Assembly: GCF_016757755.1 (NCBI RefSeq)
Contig: NZ_CP068437.1
Location: forward strand, 620,001 to 684,000
Source of the DNA: Shewanella sp. KX20019
GTDB taxonomy: Bacteria > Pseudomonadota > Gammaproteobacteria > Enterobacterales > Shewanellaceae
Direction of reading: 5' to 3'
DNA length: 64,000 nt
The position numbers and the translations under genes are program-made. This document shows positions 32,588 to 39,933 of this stretch, piece after piece; position 1 is the first letter of the stretch; the number at the start of each line of letters is the position of its first letter. The notes below the pieces were generated by a model. It was given only the letters and a program-made list of their open reading frames with translations, had not been told where the DNA came from and did not search any database.

Positions 32588-33196
32588 TTAGAACAGACAG
32601 CGAAAGATAACTTTTCCTTCGATGATTAAGGTTTCAGACGGTTCAAAAACAATGCCGTTATCATCAACAATTTTATCATCAATTCTCGTTGTCAAATTGA
32701 TTATGATTAGATTGTCATGGTGTTTTACAGCATAAAAGCCAGGTTTGTTGACGGTTTTAATGCTGGTATCAACTGGATAAATATCTTCATTTATAGTTAA
32801 GAATTCAACATTAGAGATTTCAACATTCTTGGAATCTAAAAGAGTTTTGCTAATTGATATTAAAGGAATTGAATTTGTTCTTTCTTCTTGAAATAAGATT
32901 TCCTCTTTATCAATTTTTGTTGCAGATACTAAAGCTGAAGTATCTGATAAACAATACAAATATGCAGGATCTTCACCCGTTAATTCAGCTACTTGTTTTA
33001 TAACAAAGATAGGGGCTAATTTTCTTGCTGTTTCATAGTGGTAATAGGTAGGAACTTCAATGCCCTTTATAAATGAGGCGAAATCATTAATTTTTACAAA
33101 GCTTGGATTTGTTGTGGAAGCTATTTCACGCGCACGGCGTAACCTTTTTGCAACTTCCGCCTTAACTTCAGTCCTATCGTAAATATCGTATGTCAT
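32588..33196 (-). CDS. CI-like phage repressor
   Basis: 202-aa protein. The N-terminal ~80 residues form a Cro/C1-type HTH (AKRLRRAREIA; INDFASFIKGIEVPTYYHYE). The C-terminal domain has the S24/LexA-like end GFYAVKHHDNLIIINL...LIIEGKVIFRCLF. The Ala-Gly cleavage site and the Ser/Lys dyad of LexA-type repressors are not evident, so it may resist RecA-driven autocleavage. It is divergent from the Cro-like gene. Confidence 0.78.
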   Translation of the reverse strand: MTYDIYDRTEVKAEVAKRLRRAREIASTTNPSFVKINDFASFIKGIEVPTYYHYETARKLAPIFVIKQVAELTGEDPAYLYCLSDTSALVSATKIDKEEILFQEERTNSIPLISISKTLLDSKNVEISNVEFLTINEDIYPVDTSIKTVNKPGFYAVKHHDNLIIINLTTRIDDKIVDDNGIVFEPSETLIIEGKVIFRCLF

Positions 33197-33211
33197 TTTA
33201 TGAACCTAAAT

Positions 33212-33235
33212 AATGCTTTATAAACGGATAGCATT
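33212..33235. promoter_or_regulatory. Operator candidate between repressor and cro
   Basis: AATGCT-N12-AGCATT inverted repeat in the 81-bp divergent gap. A second inverted pair GCAA-N6-TTGC lies at about 33244-33257. These are the natural places for CI/Cro binding and the two early promoters. Confidence 0.5.
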
Positions 33236-33277
33236 TTACCCAACGCAAAGTTCATTGCAATAGAATAGAGAAAAAAA

Positions 33278-33490
33278 ATGAAATCTTACATAACCCTACG
33301 AAAATTAAGTGATCAGGTTGGTATATCCCAAACAGCTAACTTTTGTGATGTTCCATACATAACGTTATATAGCTGGCTCAAGGGAAACCGCATCCCACGA
33401 CCTAAACAGGCTGAAAAAGTCATTGTTTCAATCAAAGAAAATACAGATTTTTTTACTGATTGGAATGGGATTTATGGGTCTTTAAATTAA
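33278..33490 (+). CDS. Cro-like regulator
   Basis: 70-aa protein. LRKLSDQVGISQTANFCDVPYITLYSWLKG-RIPRPKQAEKV is a compact helix-turn-helix. It is divergent from the CI-like repressor and first in the rightward early operon. The ribosome site is weak (AGAG, 8 nt). Confidence 0.75.
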   Translation: MKSYITLRKLSDQVGISQTANFCDVPYITLYSWLKGNRIPRPKQAEKVIVSIKENTDFFTDWNGIYGSLN

Positions 33491-33504
33491 TCAAGGTGAT
33501 CGAA

Positions 33505-33705
33505 ATGAACGATATAGCTGACAAATCGCAAATTGCAGAAGAACAGTTTTTGAACATTTCCCTGGCGATCCGTAAAGAACAGTTAACACCTAAAGGGGCA
33601 TGTTTTAATTGCTTGGAACCCATAACCACTGGCAAAAACAAACTGTTTTGTGATTGTGATTGCCGTGAGGATTATGAAAAAAGAACAGCTAACGGGGGGA
33701 GTTAA
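33505..33705 (+). CDS. Zinc-finger protein, TraR/DksA-like in pattern
   Basis: 66-aa protein with ACFNCLEPI and FCDCDCREDYE, a C4 zinc knuckle like that of small DksA/TraR or Nin-region proteins. The N-terminal half is helical. ATG 33505 follows AAGGTGAT. Its stop overlaps the primase start (TAATG). Confidence 0.62.
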   Translation: MNDIADKSQIAEEQFLNISLAIRKEQLTPKGACFNCLEPITTGKNKLFCDCDCREDYEKRTANGGS

Positions 33706-35711
33706 TGAACAACACGCTTACATTTGCAAATCAATACATAAGTTTAGGCTGGCGAATATTCCCAATTCACGGAATAAAGAACGGCGTTTGTACTTGTGGC
33801 AATAAAAACTGTAATTCATCAGGAAAACACCCGGCCCTGGTTAGAAGCTGGAAAGAAGAAGCGACAACAGACAAAGATAAAATTGCTGATTGGTTTGATG
33901 GGCGTGAATGGCTAAATATTGGCGTGGCCACTGGTAAAGAATCAGGGATCATTGCGCTTGATTTTGATAGCTATAAAGACGGCGCTTTTTCTTGTGATGA
34001 AATGGAAATTGAATGTGGCGGTTACATTACTGATATTGCTTGCATCCAAAACACCGGGGGAGGGGGCCAGCATTTACTTTTTGATTACCCGGAAGGGGAA
34101 AGCATAGGTTCACGGTTAAAGCTTCGTGAAGGCTTCGATGTGAAAGCTGATGGCGGCTATATCGTGGCGGCTCCTTCATTGCATAAATCAGGCAAGCATT
34201 ATGAATGGGATGATGATGAAAATCCATGGATGAAAGAACTTGAATTCTTGCCTGAAGGGGCCGTTGAATTCATTAAACGCCATGTTGATAACACGCCTGA
34301 ATTTGTCACTGAAGATGAACCCGACCAAACGCCAGATTCAATGCGCCGTTTGCGTTCAGCCCTGTTCTATATTCCCGCTGATGTTGGCCGTGATGAATGG
34401 ATTAATATTGGCATGGCCCTTCATGGGGCTGGCCTTGGTGATCAGGCTTACAACATGTGGCTTTTGTGGTCCAGCACATGCCCTGAAAAGTTCACGCCAA
34501 GCACTATGGCCCATGAATGGAAATCATTTGATTCTTCCAGGGGGATTCACCCTGAACTGATTTTCAAGATTGCTGAAAAATATGGTTGGGAAGATCCGGC
34601 CCGCCATCAGTTGCCGGAATTCGTTGAAGAAGATTTTGAACAGGCTGAACTTGATGAATCAGATATTTACTATGGCGTTTCAGCAGTCTATGAAGCGGCT
34701 AAGGATAGGCCGGAAGGTTGGTGGTATGGCGCGGCTGTTTTCCCAGGGGCCAAGATTGTTATTGCTGGCGCACCAAAGACAGGTAAAAGCCAATTTGCAC
34801 TTGCTATGGCCCGCCAAGCGGCTGTTGGTGGTGAGTTCCTGGAAGAAAAGTTTACCAGGCCAATTAAAACGCTTTGGCTTCAAGCTGAAATCCATGGCGG
34901 CTTTCTTTCAGACCGTTTGAACATGCTGATTGATACACGTGAACTATCAACGGATGAACTTTGTTGCCTGGATGAAAACTTTGCTTGTACCAGGCGAATT
35001 GCCAAGAACTTGATGGATGATGCAGATCTTAAATGGTTGGCGCAGATTATCAAACGCAAAGGCTTTCAATTCGTCATAGTCGATCCCCTTATTAACTTTG
35101 CGCCAGGCATTAAAGAAAGTGATAACGCTGAAATGTTTGGCCTATTGTCGCGCCTGGATAAGTTGGTTGAGTTCACAAGCGTTGCCCTGGCCGTAATCCA
35201 TCACACTTCCAAAGGAAGCAAGATGGCTGAAAAGGTCCAAAACTATGACAGGTTTGAATCAATCCGTGGCGCTTCTTCTTTGCGTGGCTGGTATGACAGC
35301 GGGATCTTGTTAGAGAAAGAAAAGGCCGGAAAGATTAGGGCTTATTTTGAAGTTCGTAACCGTGAAGGCATTGAACCAATGACATTGCGCCTGGATAAAA
35401 AAGAACGCAAATGGGTGATCGAGTCTGAAGAAGTAACCAAAGATGAAAATGGCGCTTATGGAATAGATGTGGCGGTTAACAGTGAAAGCCGGGTTGATTG
35501 CCTGGTTCGCGTACTTATGGAACATGGCGGCCAATTACCAAGGGCGCAAGCAATGGCAGAATTCAAGAAACAAACGGATGAAGCCGGGAAAAGTGAAAGC
35601 ACGTTCAGAGATACACAAACCATGGCGATCAACCAGGGAAGGGTTAAACGTGACAAAAACGGGCGAATATCAATACTAACAGTTATCAATTTGAAGCCTT
35701 CAGGCGTTTAA
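33705..35711 (+). CDS. Bifunctional primase-polymerase / RepA-like helicase
   Basis: 668-aa replication protein. An N-terminal Prim-Pol (AEP) domain (about 10-165) carries LDFDSY (D86, D88) and GGGGQH (H123). A PriCT-2-like helical domain (211-300) contains GRDEWINIGMALHGAG. A hexameric RepA/DnaB-like ATPase has Walker A GAPKTGKS (355-362), a VIVDPLINF Walker B and the HHTSKGSK motif. It would prime and unwind phage DNA on its own. The zinc pattern CTCGNKNC near residue 29 is typical of this family. Confidence 0.9.
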   Translation: MNNTLTFANQYISLGWRIFPIHGIKNGVCTCGNKNCNSSGKHPALVRSWKEEATTDKDKIADWFDGREWLNIGVATGKESGIIALDFDSYKDGAFSCDEMEIECGGYITDIACIQNTGGGGQHLLFDYPEGESIGSRLKLREGFDVKADGGYIVAAPSLHKSGKHYEWDDDENPWMKELEFLPEGAVEFIKRHVDNTPEFVTEDEPDQTPDSMRRLRSALFYIPADVGRDEWINIGMALHGAGLGDQAYNMWLLWSSTCPEKFTPSTMAHEWKSFDSSRGIHPELIFKIAEKYGWEDPARHQLPEFVEEDFEQAELDESDIYYGVSAVYEAAKDRPEGWWYGAAVFPGAKIVIAGAPKTGKSQFALAMARQAAVGGEFLEEKFTRPIKTLWLQAEIHGGFLSDRLNMLIDTRELSTDELCCLDENFACTRRIAKNLMDDADLKWLAQIIKRKGFQFVIVDPLINFAPGIKESDNAEMFGLLSRLDKLVEFTSVALAVIHHTSKGSKMAEKVQNYDRFESIRGASSLRGWYDSGILLEKEKAGKIRAYFEVRNREGIEPMTLRLDKKERKWVIESEEVTKDENGAYGIDVAVNSESRVDCLVRVLMEHGGQLPRAQAMAEFKKQTDEAGKSESTFRDTQTMAINQGRVKRDKNGRISILTVINLKPSGV

Positions 35712-35904
35712 GTTCTGGTAACGTTTATTTTAATAAGGTTAGTTTGCTAAGGCGTTGAATCTAAGCGATTAATACAGACGGGTTTAATACAGACATTGCA
35801 ACAGAACAATTAAATGTTCCTATTGTACTCATTGTTTTCTTGTTTATATTAATTGCTTATTTATCAGCTACTTATTGCGGCTAACGCAGGTTAACTTTTT
35901 TTAT

Positions 35905-35933
35905 TTGACCTATCATGTTATATATGGTATGTT
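35905..35933 (+). promoter_or_regulatory. Promoter upstream of rusA
   Basis: TTGACC, 17-bp spacer, TATGTT in the 318-bp gap before rusA. Its -10 lies inside a long inverted repeat (35926-35968), so folding or protein binding there could control it. Confidence 0.6.
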
Positions 35934-35968
35934 ACGGCTCGTAAGTCTACGACAGAGCGGAACATACC
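35926..35968. other. Inverted repeat GGTATGTT...AACATACC
   Basis: 8-bp perfect arms with inner CTC/GAG pairing around a 15-nt centre. It overlaps the promoter -10 and start site. Operator or leader hairpin. The remainder of 35712-35904 shows only a hydrophobic ORF without a start codon. Confidence 0.5.
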
Positions 35969-36029
35969 ACACGTGACAGGCGTGAAAAGATAAGAAAAGC
36001 AAAGCTTGGTTTCAAAAGGTTTGCAAGGT

Positions 36030-36452
36030 ATGGATTATCAACAGCTTGTTTTTGATTACCCGTTAACGGTTAATAAGATTTACCGCAATTTTAAAGGGCG
36101 CATAGTCCTCACACCTAAAGCCAAAGAATACAAAGCCAAGGTTGTTAACCAACTGAAGCGGGCTATCAAAATCGGCTACCATTTCCCATATAATGAACAA
36201 GCAAGCCTTCAAGTTGAATACTGGCTTTATGCGCCGGATAACCGCCGCCGTGATTTGGCCAACCTGGATAAGCTTCTTTCTGATGCCATCACTGAAGGTG
36301 GACTTTGGCCAGATGATTCACAGATTGATGATCACCGTTTTATTCGTGGCTACATTGCCGGGGATGATGCCAGGGTTGAAATCTATATAACTGAAATTCC
36401 CCCAGGTTATGAAATCCTTTCTGAAATAGCCCCAAATCCTTTGCCTGATTAG
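36030..36452 (+). CDS. RusA-family Holliday junction resolvase
   Basis: 140-aa endonuclease of the RusA family. The active-site region APDNRRRDLANLDKLLSDAIT and DDSQIDDHRFIRG supplies the conserved acidic residues (D in RRRD and DKLL; WPDDSQID). It resolves recombination junctions before packaging. ATG 36030 is preferred over the TTG at 36006 because AAAAGG stands 10 nt upstream. It lies between Prim-Pol and Q as in lambdoid phages. Confidence 0.85.
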   Translation: MDYQQLVFDYPLTVNKIYRNFKGRIVLTPKAKEYKAKVVNQLKRAIKIGYHFPYNEQASLQVEYWLYAPDNRRRDLANLDKLLSDAITEGGLWPDDSQIDDHRFIRGYIAGDDARVEIYITEIPPGYEILSEIAPNPLPD

Positions 36453-36543
36453 CTGTAAGCGATTTTTATTATTAATTCGAGTAACCACAACAAAAAAGAA
36501 TTGATGCGCTTAGAAACGATTACAGCGCTTTGGAGTAGTAAAG

Positions 36544-37086
36544 ATGGGTGATGTTTCCAAACTATTTGCAATGATGGGATGCCGTGGGGCAAATATTAGC
36601 GGGATGCCAAGAGGCGGAAAGCCAAGCCTTACTTCAGAAGATATTTCCGGGGCTTTGGGAATGGGGAACCTGGATGAAGGGGCTTATCTTATTGGCCGGG
36701 CAAAATGGCTAGATGATCAACAAGCGGGCCTGAAGTTATATGAAGCGCTGAAGAAACTGTTCATGGCCAAACATAAGGTGAATGAAACCAGGGCAACAGG
36801 ATTGGCCAGGCTTGCCTTGTTTGATGTGCTTTGGTTCAAGACTTGCCCAACATGCAAAGGGGGCGGTGATCACTTCAATGATGAAAAGCTTCTTGTTACG
36901 TGTGAACGTTGTGGGGGTGTTGGGTCGGTTAATCTTACTGAACGTAAGCAAAGCCAAATTTCGGGTGTTCCCTGGTCCACTTGGCAAAGAAACAAAAGCT
37001 TTGCCTACATGGTTGATGATGTTCGCATTCAGCTTCTTAACCTGGAACATATAGCCGGAAAACACATAAGGGATTATTTAAACTAA
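36544..37086 (+). CDS. Q-like late antiterminator
   Basis: 180-aa protein with a DnaJ-type zinc knuckle CPTCKGGG...CERCGGVG (about 99-125) and a C-terminal helix-rich part. Order (after rusA, before lysis genes), size and zinc motif fit phage antitermination protein Q of the 82/21-like group. It would load on RNA polymerase at the late promoter and let it pass the terminator-like hairpins of the late operon. Confidence 0.72.
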   Translation: MGDVSKLFAMMGCRGANISGMPRGGKPSLTSEDISGALGMGNLDEGAYLIGRAKWLDDQQAGLKLYEALKKLFMAKHKVNETRATGLARLALFDVLWFKTCPTCKGGGDHFNDEKLLVTCERCGGVGSVNLTERKQSQISGVPWSTWQRNKSFAYMVDDVRIQLLNLEHIAGKHIRDYLN

Positions 37087-37100
37087 TTTGAAAATATTTT

Positions 37101-37117
37101 ATTTGCAGTCCGCAAAT
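37101..37117. promoter_or_regulatory. Palindrome ATTTGC-N5-GCAAAT
   Basis: 17-bp inverted repeat just past the Q gene. A close relative (GTTTGC-N5-GCAAAC) lies at 38479-38495. The pair looks like two sites for one dimeric regulator. Confidence 0.5.
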
Positions 37118-37200
37118 TAACTTTTGCGGGCTGTATAGCGCCCCAAGGATTAAGCCTTGCATAACGCGAAAAACCCTATACAAAACGCACACTTAGGTAC

Positions 37201-37228
37201 TTTACAAGTGGGCCAAAAACAGTATGAT
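37201..37228 (+). promoter_or_regulatory. Candidate late promoter
   Basis: TTTACA, 16-bp spacer, TATGAT, between the Q gene and the endolysin. This is where lambdoid phages keep the Q-dependent late promoter. Confidence 0.55.
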
Positions 37229-37271
37229 AAATCCCAAGATAGCCATTCTTTACTTACTTCATAAACTATAC

Positions 37272-37302
37272 GAGGAAGAACCCCAAACGGTTCTTTTTTT
37301 TT
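37272..37302 (+). terminator. SD-hairpin-U-tract leader of the endolysin gene
   Basis: GAGGAA (37272-37277), stem AAGAACC/GGTTCTT (37276-37295), T7, then ATG. It reads as a terminator between promoter and endolysin. When folded it also brings the ribosome site to 7 nt from the ATG. Confidence 0.65.
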
Positions 37303-37617
37303 ATGCGATTAAAAGACAAAAGCGTTAATCCAAACGGGATGCGACCTGAATTAGTTTTTGCATTAATGATGGCCGACCAAGTTTATTCAGAATACGGCGT
37401 TGAAATGGTTGTTACATCCATTAACGATGCCCGCCATTCAAAAACATCACTTCACTATTCTGGCCAAGCGGCTGATTTGCGGATCTTCAATTTGCCGGAT
37501 GGTAAATCACATGAAGTGTTAAGCAAGATTAAAGGGAAGTTGTTGAACGATGCGTTTGATGTGGTACTTGAAAGTGATCATATCCATCTTGAGTTTCAAC
37601 CCAAGCGACAGGATTAA
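37303..37617 (+). CDS. Endolysin, M15-type zinc peptidase
   Basis: 104-aa peptidase. SLHYSGQAADLRIF fits the S-x-H-x2-G-x-A-x-D zinc motif and SDHIHLEF supplies the C-terminal H-x-H ligand pair. M15 peptidases cut the peptide stems of peptidoglycan (L-Ala-D-Glu or D-Ala bonds). No signal peptide, so it needs a holin. Its short length is typical of single-domain phage endolysins. It is the first late gene. Confidence 0.82.
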   Translation: MRLKDKSVNPNGMRPELVFALMMADQVYSEYGVEMVVTSINDARHSKTSLHYSGQAADLRIFNLPDGKSHEVLSKIKGKLLNDAFDVVLESDHIHLEFQPKRQD

Positions 37618-37743
37618 AAAAACCCGGCAATTAGCCAGGCTTTAAAATGAGTTTGCCGCCCCCTTCCTAAGACACAATACGTGAGGCTTTTAACTTTGCC
37701 ATGTCACAAGGTCAGAGCGTTGATAGTGCTGTTGGGGGCCGCT

Positions 37744-38130
37744 TTATTCCTGGTTATACAGTGGTTGAATTACAACCCTACCAGTGAAAGCAAGAAGTAA
37801 CCGCCATGCACCATATGGAATCACTTCATCACCCTTACACCATTTTCTTATTGTTCGGTTCTTTGGATTTACGGATAAACCAAGTGAACGCTGAATATCA
37901 ATATTGGTAAGTGGTGTTTTCTCTTTGATTTCATCAATAAGCGCGGTTACTTCTTGCGGGGTCGGTGCAATATAACCATTGCTGATGCCCTTTAAAATAG
38001 GGTTATCACTGTTTTTTTCTTCGTATCTGATTGCCTTATTAACTTCACTAGCCCGCATGGAAATGACAAATTCCTTTTGTTCATCAAGTGGGGGAAGTTT
38101 TAAGATCATTTCTCTCGCTTCGTTTTTCAT
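37744..38130 (-). CDS. HTH protein, paralogue of the gene at 19335
   Basis: 128-aa protein. LTNIDIQRSLGL-VNPKNRTIRKW-KGDEVIPYGAWRLLLAF matches the 131-aa protein at 19335 across the HTH and the following aromatic helix. An N-terminal helical region precedes. It is the second gene of a leftward pair with the TRD-like protein, embedded against the direction of the late operon, as a lysogeny-expressed module would be. Confidence 0.62.
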   Translation of the reverse strand: MKNEAREMILKLPPLDEQKEFVISMRASEVNKAIRYEEKNSDNPILKGISNGYIAPTPQEVTALIDEIKEKTPLTNIDIQRSLGLSVNPKNRTIRKWCKGDEVIPYGAWRLLLAFTGRVVIQPLYNQE

Positions 38131-38138
38131 GATCGGTC

Positions 38139-38429
38139 CTAAAATCCTGAGTTAAGAAAATCTTCTTTTTCAAAGATGATGATCGTTGAATCGCCCGCCG
38201 GGTATTCTTTATAAAACTTAGTCAGTTTTTTGGCTTGTGATGAACGTTTAAAGGCTTGGAAAAGAAGTTCTGTTGATGCGTTGGGATTAATAACTTTAAT
38301 GCCGATGGAAAACGCAAAGCGCTCTTTTGATACCAGGCCAGCTTTAGCCCAATCAATTGGATGTTCAGTGATAAAGAAATCAGCTTGTGAATCATCTTCA
38401 ACAAAACGCATTAAATCTGAATATTTCAT
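38139..38429 (-). CDS. HsdS-TRD-like small protein, diverged paralogue
   Basis: 96-aa protein. MKYSDLMRF-ADFFITEHPIDWAKAG-SIGIKVINPNAS-ELLFQAF follows the same pattern as the 93-aa protein at 18737 (MKxSD, ADFxI, SIGxKVxN, LFxxF). The GSLG loop has drifted. It is 8 bp upstream of the HTH gene. Shared function with the other copy is inferred. Confidence 0.58.
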   Translation of the reverse strand: MKYSDLMRFVEDDSQADFFITEHPIDWAKAGLVSKERFAFSIGIKVINPNASTELLFQAFKRSSQAKKLTKFYKEYPAGDSTIIIFEKEDFLNSGF

Positions 38430-38478
38430 TTGTAAACTCCAACACGTTTCCGTGTTTTATTAGTTAGCAACAATGATT

Positions 38479-38495
38479 GTTTGCAGAGCGCAAAC
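38479..38495. promoter_or_regulatory. Palindrome GTTTGC-N5-GCAAAC in a divergent promoter
   Basis: It lies between the leftward TRD-like/HTH pair and the rightward 108-aa gene. TATAAC follows directly at 38496, so the repeat would fill the -35/-10 spacer, as with the TAGGCC/GGCCTA operators. Confidence 0.52.
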
Positions 38496-38515
38496 TATAA
38501 CCTTAATGGCCTGTT

Positions 38516-38842
38516 ATGACAAGAGAAAAGTTCGATTCAAACCAGTTAGTTTTTATGCTGGTTGTCTTTGTTTTTACGTCAATGCTTGCCTGGCTTACTT
38601 ATACCACTAACCAAAATCAGATTGGATTTGCAAAAATCGAACAACGGTTAATTTCGGAACAGGAAAAAGCCAGGATTCACAACCAACGGATTTCAGACAC
38701 TTTGCAAATCGTGGCTGAACAACTTCAAACCCTTTCTAACCGATTAGAAAAATCAAATGATAGACATTTTTTAGCTTCTGAAGGTGAACAGCTTGAACAG
38801 CGTGTTCATGATTTGGAAATTACTATTTATAAAAATAATTAA
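38516..38842 (+). CDS. Membrane-anchored coiled-coil protein (possible spanin or holin partner)
   Basis: 108-aa protein with one N-terminal transmembrane helix (about 10-30) then a long coiled coil (IEQRLISEQEKARIHNQRIS; LEKSNDRHFLASEGEQLEQR). The layout resembles Rz-like inner spanins and it follows the endolysin. No ribosome site is seen; the ATG may be 10 nt or less from the RNA start, so it could be nearly leaderless. Confidence 0.55.
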   Translation: MTREKFDSNQLVFMLVVFVFTSMLAWLTYTTNQNQIGFAKIEQRLISEQEKARIHNQRISDTLQIVAEQLQTLSNRLEKSNDRHFLASEGEQLEQRVHDLEITIYKNN

Positions 38843-38853
38843 GAGGTGATCAT

Positions 38854-38997
38854 ATGTGGTGGCAAAAAGTATTAATTAACATTGCCCTTTATGCAATGGA
38901 TAAAATTGTTAAAAGCGTTGTTACTCAATTCAGCGATACAGATGCAGAAAAAGCAAAAGATGCGCTTGAACGTGAAAAGAAACGCTTAATGAAATGA
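38854..38997 (+). CDS. Small late protein
   Basis: 47-aa protein: MWWQKVLINIALYAMDKIV then a charged helix. AGAGGTGAT precedes the ATG, and the stop overlaps the gpZ-like start (ATGA). Position and amphipathic helix would fit a lysis accessory or capsid-associated peptide. Confidence 0.55.
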   Translation: MWWQKVLINIALYAMDKIVKSVVTQFSDTDAEKAKDALEREKKRLMK

Positions 38998-39629
38998 GTA
39001 TAACTATCAGGCCCAAAACAAACCCTGATGTGTTTATAAATAGATTAAGCGGGCGTTTGGATGGCATGGTTGCCCGGTCAAACGTCCGGGCCTTGAATAA
39101 AGGCATTGATGCCGCTGCAACAGTAGCAACAAAACTTATTGCTAAAGAAACAAGTCTGAAGCAAAAAGCAGTTAGAACCAGGCTGAAGAAAATTAAAGCC
39201 AGCAAGGCCCAACAAATAGCCAGGCTCGATGCCAGGAAAGCAAGACCGCCAAACCTAATCAGAGCAGTAAGCCCAAGCCAGCAAAAGCCAGGTTACTTCA
39301 ATGAAATAACCCGCCAGGCTTCAACAACAAAATCAGGTAAGCATAGGCCAGCTAAACACCGGGCAAAAGGTGTTAAGGCCAAAACGTATGGGGCAAGAAG
39401 AACCCATGATTCAACATTTATTGCCAAAGCAACAAACCAAACAATATTAGTCTTTTCAAGAAAGTCTGATAACGCCTACCCAATAAAACCGATTTATGGC
39501 CCTTCCATAAAACGTGAATTCACTGATAAAGAAATTTCAACAGCCTTTTCAAAAAGGGCGGAAGAAATGTATTCAAAAGAATTTGATCGGTTAATTCAAT
39601 ACGAAATAAAAAAGGCGGGGTTTGTTTAG
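38994..39629 (+). CDS. Minor tail protein Z-like
   Basis: 211-aa basic protein resembling lambda gpZ: ALNKGIDAAATVATKLIAKET, HDSTFIAKATNQTILVFSRK and PIKPIYGPSIKREF match the family order. gpZ joins during tail completion. In lambda it lies between FII and U; here it is about 13 kb upstream, before the terminase genes, in a cluster with fibre genes. Confidence 0.72.
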   Translation: MSITIRPKTNPDVFINRLSGRLDGMVARSNVRALNKGIDAAATVATKLIAKETSLKQKAVRTRLKKIKASKAQQIARLDARKARPPNLIRAVSPSQQKPGYFNEITRQASTTKSGKHRPAKHRAKGVKAKTYGARRTHDSTFIAKATNQTILVFSRKSDNAYPIKPIYGPSIKREFTDKEISTAFSKRAEEMYSKEFDRLIQYEIKKAGFV

Positions 39630-39652
39630 GCACTCAATTTAAGAAGTTCCCA

Positions 39653-39922
39653 ATGTCATATTCAACTAATCCCGCTGAAACAACCGTTGTTTCACTGAAG
39701 GCGAACACGCCAACAAAAATACTTAATGAAAACGTTTTTCGCCAATCCCTAATCATTAAAAACGCCACAACTGGCCAGCTATTAATTTCCGCTGGCAATT
39801 TCAATAGCCAGGCCGCCGCAATTCAACTTAATGAGTTAGAAATCTGGGAAGCCTATGTTCCTCCAACTTCTGAAATCTGGGTTCGTTCATCCGTGGATGG
39901 CCAGATTGGAATTACTGAATAA
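39653..39922 (+). CDS. Small beta-rich structural protein
   Basis: 89-aa protein, all-beta in pattern, unrecognised. AAGAAG precedes the ATG and the collagen-like gene follows 11 bp later. Similar small proteins often cap or decorate heads or fibres; this is inferred from context only. Confidence 0.55.
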   Translation: MSYSTNPAETTVVSLKANTPTKILNENVFRQSLIIKNATTGQLLISAGNFNSQAAAIQLNELEIWEAYVPPTSEIWVRSSVDGQIGITE

Positions 39923-39933
39923 GGGGAAGAAAG

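Noticed and set aside
35769..35884. Hydrophobic 38-codon stretch before rusA
   Set aside because: One membrane-like segment but no ATG, GTG or TTG at a sensible place and no ribosome site.
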